Assembly: GCF_000741295.1 (NCBI RefSeq)
Contig: NZ_JGZG01000008.1
Coordinates: forward strand, 119,462-183,461
Direction of reading: 5' to 3'
From: Bifidobacterium pseudolongum subsp. globosum
GTDB lineage: Bacteria; Actinomycetota; Actinomycetes; Actinomycetales; Bifidobacteriaceae
Length of the DNA: 64,000 bases
Under the pieces are notes generated by a model that was not told the origin of the DNA, did not search any database, and saw only the letters and a list, made by a program, of their open reading frames with translations. Made by a program: the position numbers and the translations under genes. Positions within the stretch are counted from its first letter, which is position 1; each line of letters opens with the position of its first letter. Below, in pieces: positions 17,329-27,237 of this stretch.

Positions 17329-18609
17329 TCAATCCACCAGATCGACGATGCACGGCACGTCCATTTCGAGCATCGTCTGCGAGCCGTGTACACCCGGCAT
17401 ACCCATCGCGCCTTCCGTCTGCGTGCGTGAATCGACAAGTGTCACGTTGCGCGCGGCCTGCACGATCACGTCGCCGAGCACTTCGCGCGTGTGCGCCGAA
17501 ACGGGCCCGAACAGGCCGGCTTCGACCGCCTCGTCCTTCGTGCGCACCCACGCCTTGCCCGTAAGCCGCGTGCGCCAGCGCTCGGCAAGCGCCCTGACGT
17601 CACGCCCCTCGTCCGCATACAGCATGACCGACCTCGGCTCGCCGCCGACCATCGCCACGTCTTGCGTGAGCCGCGGGTCGAGCGCGATGTCGATGCGTTC
17701 GGACGGGTCGGCGGCCACCATGCCGTGGTCGGCCACCACCACGATCGCCGTGCCACGCGGTGCGAGCCTGCGCAACGTGTCGAGCTGGTCGTCAATCTTT
17801 TCGAACTGCGCGACCCATTCCTCGGATTCCCAGCCTTCGGCGTGCCCGGTCTTGTCCACATCGCGCAGATACAGGTAGGTCAATCCCGGCTCCTGTGCGC
17901 TCTGCGCGGCGGCGCGCACGCGGGCGAGCGGGGTGTCATGCCCAATGTATTGGGCACCGCGCAGGGTGGCGCGAGTCAGTGGCGACGATTTGAAGCGCGT
18001 CAACCCCACGCTCGTCACACGCACGCCACGGCCGGTGAGCAGTTCGAACACCGTGGGCTCGTGTTGCAGCTCTTCGGGCGGCTCCGCACCGCGGAACTGG
18101 ATGAGTTGGCTCATCTCGCCGGTGCGCGCATTGCGTTGCATATAGCCGGTCATCGCCGTCAACCCTGGGCACGTGCCGGTGCCGAACGTGGCCATCGCGG
18201 CCGTGGTGGTGCTCGGCGCGCATGTGGAGATGGGGCGCTGGTTGCTGGGCTCTTTCATGAGCGCGCGCAGGTAGTTCGCGTGCGCGAGGCGCATCGCGAG
18301 GTTCCAATAGCCCAGGCCGTCCACAAGCACCACGACCGCCGCGCGCGCCTGCGGAATGCCGAGCGCGCGCTGCAGGGCGGCCGGGTCGGCGTGCACGGCC
18401 GTCTCGACCGGCGCGCCGATCGCCGCGGACAGCGCCGGCAGCACCGATGAAATGTGGAGCGCGCCACCGCGCGGCTGCGAGCATGCCGGCGTGAACGGCG
18501 CGGGCACGTCCATGTGCTGCGCGGTGTCCAGCGCGTCGCCGTAGTGCGCGGTCGGCACAAAATCCAGCAGGGTGTGCAGGTCTGGGACGTCTATGCTCAT
18601 GCCTTCCAT
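17329..18609 (-). CDS. Alkaline-phosphatase-superfamily phosphodiesterase-like protein
   Basis: A roughly 426-residue protein of the type I phosphodiesterase/nucleotide pyrophosphatase branch. It shows the metal-binding VVVLVDGLGYWNLAMR, a nucleophile region with TTTAAMATFGTGTCPG, the FDKTGH-like YLRDVDKTGHAEGW and the VVADHGM motif. No signal peptide is apparent, so the site of action is unclear. Two starts are possible, ATG at 18609 and at 18600; a GGAAGG lies between them and is too close to the second, so the first is listed with doubt. It converges with sepH, 12 bases apart, and diverges from parC. The substrate is unknown. Confidence 0.82.
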   Translation of the reverse strand: MEGMSIDVPDLHTLLDFVPTAHYGDALDTAQHMDVPAPFTPACSQPRGGALHISSVLPALSAAIGAPVETAVHADPAALQRALGIPQARAAVVVLVDGLGYWNLAMRLAHANYLRALMKEPSNQRPISTCAPSTTTAAMATFGTGTCPGLTAMTGYMQRNARTGEMSQLIQFRGAEPPEELQHEPTVFELLTGRGVRVTSVGLTRFKSSPLTRATLRGAQYIGHDTPLARVRAAAQSAQEPGLTYLYLRDVDKTGHAEGWESEEWVAQFEKIDDQLDTLRRLAPRGTAIVVVADHGMVAADPSERIDIALDPRLTQDVAMVGGEPRSVMLYADEGRDVRALAERWRTRLTGKAWVRTKDEAVEAGLFGPVSAHTREVLGDVIVQAARNVTLVDSRTQTEGAMGMPGVHGSQTMLEMDVPCIVDLVD

Positions 18610-18758
18610 GATGCCGCGGTTGATGGACGCGTGGGGGCACTCTGGCGCGTGTCTTCCCCCTGCCACCCGACTCCGCGCCGTTCGCCCTGCGCCGCCGCCC
18701 GGACCGCACGGATTGCTAGAATAGGACGGTTCACGTCGTTCTCGGGAGGGCAAGCAGC

Positions 18759-21422
18759 ATGGTTTCGCGTCGCAAGTCGCAGGCAGCGGCGGCATATGAT
18801 CCGCGCACGGTCAAGGAGCACATCGTCGAGACGCCCCTTGGCGAGGAGATGAGCAAATCATTCCTCGAATACGCGTATTCGGTGATCTACGCGCGCGCCC
18901 TACCCGATGCGCGCGACGGCCTCAAGCCCGTGCAGCGGCGCATCATCTACCAGATGGGCCAGATGAACCTGCTGCCCACGCGTCCATACATGAAGTCCGC
19001 ACGTGTGGTGGGCGAGGTCATGGGCAAGCTGCATCCGCACGGCGACTCCGCGATCTACGAGGCCATGGTGCGCCTCGCGCAGCCGTTCGCGATGCGCCTG
19101 CCACTCGTGGACGGCCACGGCAACTTCGGCTCGCTCGACGACGGACCGGCGGCCTCGCGGTACACCGAGGCGCGCCTGGCGCCGGCCGCGCTCGGCATGA
19201 ACGGCGACATCGACGAAGACACCGTGGACTTCACGCCAAACTACGACAACAAGCTCAAGGAGCCGGAAGTGCTGCCCGCGGCAATCCCGAACCTGCTCGT
19301 CAATGGCGCCTCGGGCATCGCCGTCGGCATGGCCACCAACATGGCCACCCATAACCTCGGCGAGGTCGTGGCCGCCGCCAAGCATGTGATGCGCCATCCA
19401 GGCGCCGGTCTCGACGAGCTGATGCAGTATGTACCGGGTCCGGATTGGCCCGGCGGCGGCATCGTGATCGGCCGCGCGGGCATCCGCGACGCCTATGCGC
19501 AGGGCCGCGGCTCGCTCACCACGCGCGCGGCGACGCATGTGGAAAATGTGACGGCCCGCAAGAAGGCGATCGTCGTGACCGAACTGCCGTACATGGTGGG
19601 GCCCGAACGCGTACTCGAGCGCATTTCGGAAGGCGTGAAGAACCATAAGCTCGAAGGCATCTCCAATGCAATCGACCTGACCGACCGCCACAACGGCACG
19701 CGCATCGTGATCGAACTGAAGACCGGCTTCGCCCCGGCCGCCGTGCTCAGCCAGCTATTCAAGCACACCCCGCTGCAGGAGAATTTCACGATCAACAATG
19801 TGGCGCTCGTCGATGGCCGCCCGCACACCATGGGTCTACGCGAGATGCTCGACGTGTGGATCGAGCACCGCCGCGGCGTGATCCGCCGGCGCAGCGAATT
19901 CAGGCGCGCCAAGGCGCTCGAACGGCTGCACTTGGTGGAGGGCCTGCTGCTCGCGCTTGTGGACATCGACGAGGTCATCCAGGTGATCCGCTCGTCCGAA
20001 GACGCCGAGACGGCGAAGACACGACTGATGCAGGTGTTCGACCTCGACGAGGTCCAAGCGCAGTACATCCTGGACCTGCGCCTGCGCCGCCTGACGAAGA
20101 TGAGCCGCATCGAGCTGGAGGCGGAGCGCGATGACCTGCGCCGGCGCATCGAGGAACTGGAGGCGATCCTCGCTTCCGCCGATTCGCTCGACGCCGTGGT
20201 GATCCGAGAGATGGACGACGCCGTGGCCGCCTATGGCTCGCCGCGCCGCACCGTGCTGCTCGATGAGAACGAGGATGGCTCGTTGACCCCCGTGAAGACG
20301 CACGGTGACGATTCGCTGGCTGATTTTGCACAGTCCGCCGCGCTCAACGCCGCGAAGGTCTCCGACGCCGCCGCGGACGTGGCCGCCGCCAAGAAGGCGA
20401 GCGACGCCGGCATGGCCCAGGCGTTGCAGATCGAGGACGAACCGTGCGTCATCGCGTTGAGCGCGACCGGGCTGATCGGCCGCATGGACCCGAAGGCCGC
20501 GGATGCATGGAGTTCGCGAGACCCCGCCGCCGTGCAGAGCGGCAATGATGTAATCGTCTCGATGATCCACGCGAGCACGCGGGCCACCTATGGCCTCGTG
20601 ACATCCGCCGGGCGTTTTGTGCTGGCGCATGCGGTGGAGCTTCCCTCCATCGCCGTCACCGAGCCGTTGAGTCTGGCTGGCGGCATCGATGCGGCCGAAC
20701 TCGTGGTGTCGACCGAGCATACGGAACCGGTGGACGGCGAACGGGTGATCGCGGCGGTCGCCATCCCCGGCAAAGGCGAACCGCTCCCCTTGGCTCTTGG
20801 CACACGCCATGGCGTGGTCAAGCGGTGGAACCGCGAATCACCCACGACGATGGATTCGTGGAGCATCATCGACCTCAAGGACGGCGACGAATTGCTCACC
20901 GCACGGGAAGCCGCCGACGGCGACCGTGTGGTGTTCGTCTCCTCTGACTCCTCACTGCTGACCTTCGACGCCAAGCTGGTGCGCCCACAGGGACGTACGG
21001 CCGCTGGCATGGCTGGCATCCGCCTTGCCGAGGGATGCACGGTCCTGACATGCGCTATCGTGCCTGCAGCGCAGGTGGCATGGCATGAGGCGCAGACCGA
21101 TGATCAGGGCGCGGTGACCGAAGCCGCACATGGCGCCGTCGTGCTCACGGTCGCCGGCGATGCCGACGCGTTGCCCGGTACCGAGAACGGATCTGCGAAG
21201 CTGACGCCGTTCAGCCTCTACCCCACCAAGGGCCGCGCGACCGGTGGCGTGCGGTCGCAGCGGTTCCTCAAGGGCCAGAACACACTCGTCAAGGCCTATG
21301 TGGGCGACTATCCGCTCGTGGCCTGCACCGAGCATGGCCATCCGGTGGCATTGCCACAGCCGGACATGCGCCGCGATGGCTCGGGCACCGAGCTCACGGC
21401 ACCGATCACATACATGGCATGA
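18759..21422 (+). CDS. parC: DNA topoisomerase IV subunit A
   Basis: Cuts and rejoins DNA in chromosome decatenation together with ParE (33496-31166). The 887-residue protein begins with the GyrA/ParC core ([19 protein letters not shown], quinolone region [16 protein letters not shown]) and the active-site tyrosine in [10 protein letters not shown]. After the coiled-coil region ([19 protein letters not shown], about residues 450-470) comes a C-terminal beta-pinwheel that is degenerate, without a clear GyrA box, supporting ParC rather than GyrA. A linker of about 50 residues rich in Ala/Asp ([19 protein letters not shown]) is extra. The ATG at 18759 follows GGGAGGG. Confidence 0.92.
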   Translation: MVSRRKSQAAAAYDPRTVKEHIVETPLGEEMSKSFLEYAYSVIYARALPDARDGLKPVQRRIIYQMGQMNLLPTRPYMKSARVVGEVMGKLHPHGDSAIYEAMVRLAQPFAMRLPLVDGHGNFGSLDDGPAASRYTEARLAPAALGMNGDIDEDTVDFTPNYDNKLKEPEVLPAAIPNLLVNGASGIAVGMATNMATHNLGEVVAAAKHVMRHPGAGLDELMQYVPGPDWPGGGIVIGRAGIRDAYAQGRGSLTTRAATHVENVTARKKAIVVTELPYMVGPERVLERISEGVKNHKLEGISNAIDLTDRHNGTRIVIELKTGFAPAAVLSQLFKHTPLQENFTINNVALVDGRPHTMGLREMLDVWIEHRRGVIRRRSEFRRAKALERLHLVEGLLLALVDIDEVIQVIRSSEDAETAKTRLMQVFDLDEVQAQYILDLRLRRLTKMSRIELEAERDDLRRRIEELEAILASADSLDAVVIREMDDAVAAYGSPRRTVLLDENEDGSLTPVKTHGDDSLADFAQSAALNAAKVSDAAADVAAAKKASDAGMAQALQIEDEPCVIALSATGLIGRMDPKAADAWSSRDPAAVQSGNDVIVSMIHASTRATYGLVTSAGRFVLAHAVELPSIAVTEPLSLAGGIDAAELVVSTEHTEPVDGERVIAAVAIPGKGEPLPLALGTRHGVVKRWNRESPTTMDSWSIIDLKDGDELLTAREAADGDRVVFVSSDSSLLTFDAKLVRPQGRTAAGMAGIRLAEGCTVLTCAIVPAAQVAWHEAQTDDQGAVTEAAHGAVVLTVAGDADALPGTENGSAKLTPFSLYPTKGRATGGVRSQRFLKGQNTLVKAYVGDYPLVACTEHGHPVALPQPDMRRDGSGTELTAPITYMA

Positions 21423-21431
21423 TATAGGAAG

Positions 21432-21462
21432 GGGGGCCTGCGGCGGTCTGCCGCAGGCCCCC
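21432..21462. terminator. Bidirectional terminator, parC / sugar transporter
   Basis: A perfect 13-base stem GGGGGCCTGCGGC / GCCGCAGGCCCCC with a 5-base loop lies between the convergent stops of parC and the GRP-family transporter. It is followed by TTGTGTTA on the plus strand. Confidence 0.8.
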
Positions 21463-21475
21463 TTGTGTTATGCGA

Positions 21476-22438
21476 TCAACGCGTGGTGAACATGCCCATG
21501 AGCACGGCACCCACGGTAATCAGTACCGTGCCAAAAAGAATGAACGCCATCTGGCGTTTGGATTTGTGTTCGTGCAGGATCACGATGCCGCCATACGTGG
21601 AGACGATCACGCCGAGCTGCGAGAACGTGGTGGCGATGGCCTGCCCCACATGCGGGCTCGCCGCGCAGATGAAGACGAGCACATTGCCGACGGCCCACGA
21701 CAGGCCGGTGATGATGTTGAGGGCGGTCTTCTTGGCCACGATGAGCTGCGTGTTCTTTTCGATGAACGTGATGATCGCGAGCGCTGTGAGCACCTGCCCC
21801 ACCGCCTGTGGCAGGATGACCGAGGTCATGTAGTACAGGCCGTCGCCGCCGGTCGCATTGTAGATGTCGTCGCCGATGAAGCCGGTTTTGTGCAGCAGGT
21901 TCGGGAACAGGAAGTACATCATGAAGCCGAGCGTGGAGAACAACAGTGCGGTGAGCCCGGCCCGCACGTCCTTCGGCGAGCGTTGCACGGCGCCTTCGGT
22001 GTGGTCGCGCGCTGAGCACATCACCGCACCGGCGGTCACGAGGATGATAGCGAGCATGCCCACGGCCCACACATGGAGCGTGGTCCACTGTTCCAGCACA
22101 ATGGCGGCCATGAGCGCGTTGCCGACCACTTGACCAGCGGTGGAGATGGGCATGGCGACCGATACACCGAGGGGTTTGAGTGCGGAATACTGCCCGAACG
22201 AGCCGATTGTCCAGAACACTCCCGAACACAGCCCCACGACCCAGATGCGTGGATTGTAGGCGAAGGCCCAGCCGGCGTGGGGCACCACATAGCACAGCGA
22301 CACCGCAATGGCGAACAGCAGTGCACCGATGGTGGTGCCCAAGGTACCCTGACTCGGTTTGCTGTCGATCTTTGCCGTGATGATGCTGTTGGATCCAAGG
22401 AATACAGCTGGTAGCAGCGCGAGCAGCATGGTGGTCAA
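21476..22438 (-). CDS. GRP-family sugar uptake protein (GlcU-like)
   Basis: A 320-residue integral membrane protein with about ten hydrophobic segments and the family opening LLALLPAVFLGSNSIITAKI, matching the glucose/ribose porter (GRP) family of proton-coupled sugar carriers; glucose is the likely but unproved substrate. The start is taken as TTG at 22438, because AGAGGA (22447-22452) is 8 bases before it; the next ATG at 22429 would be too far from that site. Repeats typical of the DMT superfamily (two halves) are visible. It lies downstream of lhr on the same strand with 119 bases between. Confidence 0.85.
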   Translation of the reverse strand: MTTMLLALLPAVFLGSNSIITAKIDSKPSQGTLGTTIGALLFAIAVSLCYVVPHAGWAFAYNPRIWVVGLCSGVFWTIGSFGQYSALKPLGVSVAMPISTAGQVVGNALMAAIVLEQWTTLHVWAVGMLAIILVTAGAVMCSARDHTEGAVQRSPKDVRAGLTALLFSTLGFMMYFLFPNLLHKTGFIGDDIYNATGGDGLYYMTSVILPQAVGQVLTALAIITFIEKNTQLIVAKKTALNIITGLSWAVGNVLVFICAASPHVGQAIATTFSQLGVIVSTYGGIVILHEHKSKRQMAFILFGTVLITVGAVLMGMFTTR

Positions 22439-22557
22439 GGCGCACGTCCTCTCGTGTTGGGGGTGTGCCATCTGCGCACACCGCAATGTCGCGCCAGTCA
22501 TTGTACGGCCGCTCGCACCGTGTTCCTTCCCCGCTTTTGCTCACAGCATGCGGAACT

Positions 22558-25500
22558 TCACCTATAGAGCTTCATGCCTTGCGGGCTAGGAGCGAAGCCG
22601 GCTGCCCGTAGCGCCACGGTGACGCCACTGCGCTGGGTGAGCGGAACGCCATTGCAATCCTTGAGTGTTACACTTCCGCCCATGTGGCGGTGCAGCATGT
22701 CCGCAAACGCCTTGCACGCCTGCTCCTGCAATGACTCCACCCCCGTGAACATGACCAGGCGGCCGGATTTCACGCCGATGTACAGCAGTACCTCGCCACC
22801 GCGTATCACGGCATACGATTCGGCTTTGCGTATCGGTTTGGCGGCGGTCCCAGACTGTGCCCCGGCTGCGTCGTGCTGCTCGGCGGTCATTTCGATGGGC
22901 GCTGGCCATGCGATGGCCGAACCGTACATATTGGCGGGATCAGTTGCGTCCACGGCCACCGTGCTCGACGGGCCGTTCGCATACTCGCGTAGCACATCCA
23001 CCGTCTCGCGTTGGGCGAATTGGGCCGCGCCAAACCCGCGCACGAACATGCCGCGTGTCAGGATGCCCTGCTCTTCCATGCGTTTGAGCACCGGGTAGAT
23101 GGCGGATAATCCACCGGGGATCCCCACCCGCTCGACGACGGGTTGGCTGACCACGCCGTATCTGTCCAACAGCATATCCACCAAGTCGATCGTCCGCTCT
23201 TCCGGCGTGCATGGCTCTCCGGCCGCCGTGACCAGCGACCAGAGCCCCGTGAGCGCCACGGGTTGGGCGATGCGTACGCGTGCGCGCCTGCGCGAGGAGG
23301 ATGGCATGCGTGCGCTCACCGTGCCACTGGCTGCCGCACGGGCCACGGCGAATGCGCTGTTGGTGATGCGGCCCTCGCGCACCAATCCCCACAATGCGTC
23401 TTCGAACGCGGCAGTCGACCATCCCGCCGCCACCAATTCGCCTGTTGCGGGCTCGATCATCGACTCAGGGTGTTGTTCCCATATCACGCGGGCACGCTGC
23501 TCGAGCTGGTTTGCCGCATAGGCGCCACCTTCCTCGAACACCCGCACAATGGCGTCGGCCATACCCATCTCGTTTTCCGGCTGGGGCCCCTCACCGGACG
23601 GTGTGTTGGCGTGCGATGCGCAATGCACCTGCAATTGCACCGAATCGAACGGATAGAACGCCACTGCCCCCAACCGCTCCTTGCCGGCGGCTGGGCCGGC
23701 GCCAGTCCACACCACCTCGCCGCTGGCAATCAGTTCGTCCAGCAGCGCAGGCCGGTAATCACGCACACGCACCGGGAACACCGATTCCTCCCATACGTTG
23801 ATGGGCAGACTGACACCTTCGAGCTGCTCCACGACGCGCATCACGCCATCCACGCCTTCGTAGCGTTCGCCACCAAGGGATCCCACACCCTGCCGGTCAA
23901 GCACAAAGGACTGGAATTGCGCCGGTTCCACGGGCTTGACCGCTTTACGGGCCTTGGCGAGCGACTTCGACCGGATGCGCTTGAGCACATCGGCGTGCAC
24001 CCATTGCGGCACATCCACCGGAAGCCGGTCGTCGAACCTGCCGGTGAGCATCTGCCCGGACGCATGTAGCTCGTCAAGTTCGTGGACCGCCGCCTGTGCG
24101 GGCATGCCCAGATCGGCGATCATCTGGTCGGCGGTGAACGGCGCGTGTGTCACCGCATAGCGGTGCACACGCCCGCGCACATCCCCCTCGTCAAGGTCGT
24201 TCCAGAACGTGCGCTCGGCGAGCTGGGCCGCGACCGCATCGATCACGCCGCCGTCGAGCACCGAAGACACGTCATCGGAACCGAGCAGGCGTTCCAACAC
24301 CTGCGGATCCATCGACAACAGCTGCGCATTGCGTTCGGCCTGTGGCACATCGTATTGGTACATGACCGACCCCACGAACCCGAACAGCAGATGCTCGGCC
24401 ATGGGTGACGGCACGGCCGTCTCCGCGTCATGCACATCGATCAGTCCCGCCTGCATACGGGTGAGCACCTCACGCAGGGCGGGCACGTCGTAGACGTCCT
24501 GCAGGCATTCGCGCGCGGTTTCCAACAACAAGGGGAAATTCTTGTGGGCGCGCGCCGCCGTGAGCAGTTGCGCCGCCCGCAGACGTTGCTGCCACAATGG
24601 CACGCGTTTGCCGGGGTCGGTGCGCGGCATGAACAGCGCGCGTGCCGCACACTCGCGGAACCGTGCGGCGAACAGCACGCTGCCCGAGACCTGCGCTTCG
24701 ACGATGCGTTGGATGTCGTCGGGGTCGAACGCGATGAGCGACGCGATGTCGATACGGCCGTCGCCGTCTGGCAGACGGATGAGGATGCCGTCATCCGCCG
24801 CATAGATCTGCCCGTCAACGGCATAGCGCTGCAACAACCGGGCGTTGATCGCGAGCGCCCATGGCTCGTGCACGCGCCTGCCGAATGGCGTGTGCACGAC
24901 GATGCGCCAGTCGCCTTCCTCGTCGCGGCAGCGTTCGATCACCACATGCGTGGCGTCGGGCACCACGCCGGTGGCGGCGCGCTGCTCGGCCAGCAGCCGT
25001 GCCAGGTTGTCGATGGCGTTGGCGTCGAGGCCATCTTGGACAAGGCGGGCCTGCACGGCATTCGTGAAGCGCGGGCCGGGGGCGTGCGGGGCATCGGGGT
25101 GCGTCTGGCCGGCGCCCACAAGCCCCTGCGCCACGTCGTGCACCCATTGGCCTTGCGCCAGACCGAAACGGTAATCGCGGCCGTCGCCGTCGCCATGCCA
25201 AAACGGCAGGCGCGCGCTGCGCCCGGGGGCCGGCAGCACGATCACGCGGTCGTTGGTGATCTCCTGGATCTGCCAGGATGTGGTGCCCAAGGTGATGATG
25301 TCACCGACGCGCGATTCATACACCATCTCCTCGTCGAGTTCGCCGACGCGCCGCGGGCCCGTACCGGCCTCGCCTTCGGGAAGCACCACCGTGTAGAGGC
25401 CGCGGTCGGGAATCGTGCCGCCACTGGTCACCGCGAGGCGCTGCGCCCCTTGGCGGGCGGCGAGCATGCCGGATTCCTCCTCGAACACGAGTGGGGGCCG

Positions 25501-27222
25501 GAACGCGGAGAACTCCTCACCGTTATAGGCGCCGGTGACCATGCCCACCACGGCGTCGAACATGTCGCGCTGCAGCGTGCGGTACGGGGCGGCACGGCGC
25601 ACGGTGCGGAACCATGCATCGGCGCTGATCGGCTCGAGGCTCGCGGTGGCCACCGTCTGCTGCGCGAGCACGTCGAGTGGGCTGTTGGGCACACGCAGCG
25701 GCTCGATGGCGCCGGCGAGCATGCTTTCGACGCTCGCGGCGGCGCCGATGATCTGTTCGCGCGTCACCGGGTAGATGAGTGCATGCGACACCCCGCCCAC
25801 GCGGTGGTCGGCTCGTCCCACGCGCTGCAGGCCGGACGACACCGACAGCGGCGGCGCCAACTGGATGACCAGATCCACCGAACCCATGTCGATGCCGAGT
25901 TCCAGACTGCTTGTGGCCACGACGCATTTGAGTTTGCCCACTTTGAGCTGCTCCTCGATCTGCTTGCGCCGGTCTTTCGACACGGAGCCGTGATGCGCCA
26001 TCGCGATGGCGTCCTGCGGCGCCACAGGGCCGACGAGTTTCGTCGTCGATCCGATGAGCGACCCATAATGCGCCGGCTCGTTCGACAGGTCGGGGCTTTT
26101 GCCCTGCCGCTCCAGGTAGAGGTCGTTGAGCTGGGCCGTGAACCGTTCGGCGAGTCCACGCGAGTTCACGAAAACGAGCGTCGTGCGGTGTGCAAGCACC
26201 TCATCAAGCACGCTGCGCTGGATCAGTGGCCAGACCGAGGCGGTGGGTTCGGCGCTGGCAGCGACCGTCGCCGGAGCCCCACTCCCGGCTCGGGCTGTGC
26301 TCCCACCTCGATGGGCGGCCGCCGATGGCGTTGCGGCTGCCGGGCGATCGGCTTCACGGGCCTTGCGCTCCGCCAACCGCTGCATTGCCGGCGTGACGCC
26401 GGTGATAGAGCCGGAAGACTGCGGTGTATGGGGCTTTGCGGCGTCCGCCTTGCCGGCACCGTCGCCCATGCGGCTTGCCGGCTCCACGACCTTGAGGTCG
26501 AGTGCCGGCCTGCCGCTCGCTTGGGCGATGGTGACAGGCCTGCTGCCACCGAGGAACGCCGCGGCTTCATCCACCGGGTTCACGGTGGCGGAAAGTCCGA
26601 TGCGCTGTGGCGGTGTCTCAAGCCGGTCGTCGAGCCGTTCCAGGCTCAACGCGAGGTGGGCCCCGCGCTTGGTGCCGGCCACGGCATGCACTTCGTCGAG
26701 GATCACCGTCTGCACGGTGTCGAGCACGGTGCGGGCCTTCGATGTGAGCATCAGGTACAGCGATTCCGGCGTCGTCACCAAGATGTCCGGCGGCCTGCTG
26801 ACGATTGCACGCCGTTCCTGCGGCGTGGAATCGCCGCTGCGCATGGCGATCGAGACCTCGGGCACGGCCAGGCCCATGCGCGCATATTCCTCACGGATGC
26901 CGTTGAGCGGCGTTTCGAGGTTTTTCGCGACATCCACGCCCAACGCCTTGAGCGGTGAGATATAGAGTACACGCACGCCTTTGCGTGGGCGCTTGCAGCC
27001 GTGCTTGCCACCGGCCGCACGCGCCTTGCGGGCGATGATGCCGTCGATCGCCGCGAGAAACGCCGAAAGTGTTTTGCCCGAGCCTGTGGGCGCGATGACG
27101 AGCACGTTCTCACCATTATGGATCGCCGGCCACGCCAGACGCTGCGCTTCGGTCGGCTCACCGAAGCCACGTTCGAACCATGCCCGTGTGGGGGCGGTGA
27201 AACTCTCCAAGCATTCGTACAT
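22558..27222 (-). CDS. lhr: ATP-dependent helicase Lhr
   Basis: A large superfamily 2 helicase, 1554 residues, the usual length for actinobacterial Lhr, acting 3'-5' on DNA/RNA hybrids in repair. The helicase core holds Walker A APTGSGKT, motif Ia ISPLKALGVDVAKNL, motif II ILDEVHAVAGTKRG, motif III GLSATVNP and motif VI GLQRVGRADHRVGG. Residues ~260-320 form a low-complexity Ala/Pro/Thr-rich insert between the RecA lobes. The Lhr-specific C-terminal half (winged helix and further domains) is present. ATG at 27222. Sixteen bases separate it from the broken MFS gene upstream, so cotranscription is likely. Confidence 0.95.
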   Translation of the reverse strand: MYECLESFTAPTRAWFERGFGEPTEAQRLAWPAIHNGENVLVIAPTGSGKTLSAFLAAIDGIIARKARAAGGKHGCKRPRKGVRVLYISPLKALGVDVAKNLETPLNGIREEYARMGLAVPEVSIAMRSGDSTPQERRAIVSRPPDILVTTPESLYLMLTSKARTVLDTVQTVILDEVHAVAGTKRGAHLALSLERLDDRLETPPQRIGLSATVNPVDEAAAFLGGSRPVTIAQASGRPALDLKVVEPASRMGDGAGKADAAKPHTPQSSGSITGVTPAMQRLAERKAREADRPAAATPSAAAHRGGSTARAGSGAPATVAASAEPTASVWPLIQRSVLDEVLAHRTTLVFVNSRGLAERFTAQLNDLYLERQGKSPDLSNEPAHYGSLIGSTTKLVGPVAPQDAIAMAHHGSVSKDRRKQIEEQLKVGKLKCVVATSSLELGIDMGSVDLVIQLAPPLSVSSGLQRVGRADHRVGGVSHALIYPVTREQIIGAAASVESMLAGAIEPLRVPNSPLDVLAQQTVATASLEPISADAWFRTVRRAAPYRTLQRDMFDAVVGMVTGAYNGEEFSAFRPPLVFEEESGMLAARQGAQRLAVTSGGTIPDRGLYTVVLPEGEAGTGPRRVGELDEEMVYESRVGDIITLGTTSWQIQEITNDRVIVLPAPGRSARLPFWHGDGDGRDYRFGLAQGQWVHDVAQGLVGAGQTHPDAPHAPGPRFTNAVQARLVQDGLDANAIDNLARLLAEQRAATGVVPDATHVVIERCRDEEGDWRIVVHTPFGRRVHEPWALAINARLLQRYAVDGQIYAADDGILIRLPDGDGRIDIASLIAFDPDDIQRIVEAQVSGSVLFAARFRECAARALFMPRTDPGKRVPLWQQRLRAAQLLTAARAHKNFPLLLETARECLQDVYDVPALREVLTRMQAGLIDVHDAETAVPSPMAEHLLFGFVGSVMYQYDVPQAERNAQLLSMDPQVLERLLGSDDVSSVLDGGVIDAVAAQLAERTFWNDLDEGDVRGRVHRYAVTHAPFTADQMIADLGMPAQAAVHELDELHASGQMLTGRFDDRLPVDVPQWVHADVLKRIRSKSLAKARKAVKPVEPAQFQSFVLDRQGVGSLGGERYEGVDGVMRVVEQLEGVSLPINVWEESVFPVRVRDYRPALLDELIASGEVVWTGAGPAAGKERLGAVAFYPFDSVQLQVHCASHANTPSGEGPQPENEMGMADAIVRVFEEGGAYAANQLEQRARVIWEQHPESMIEPATGELVAAGWSTAAFEDALWGLVREGRITNSAFAVARAAASGTVSARMPSSSRRRARVRIAQPVALTGLWSLVTAAGEPCTPEERTIDLVDMLLDRYGVVSQPVVERVGIPGGLSAIYPVLKRMEEQGILTRGMFVRGFGAAQFAQRETVDVLREYANGPSSTVAVDATDPANMYGSAIAWPAPIEMTAEQHDAAGAQSGTAAKPIRKAESYAVIRGGEVLLYIGVKSGRLVMFTGVESLQEQACKAFADMLHRHMGGSVTLKDCNGVPLTQRSGVTVALRAAGFAPSPQGMKLYR

Positions 27223-27237
27223 ATGTTCGATTATCGG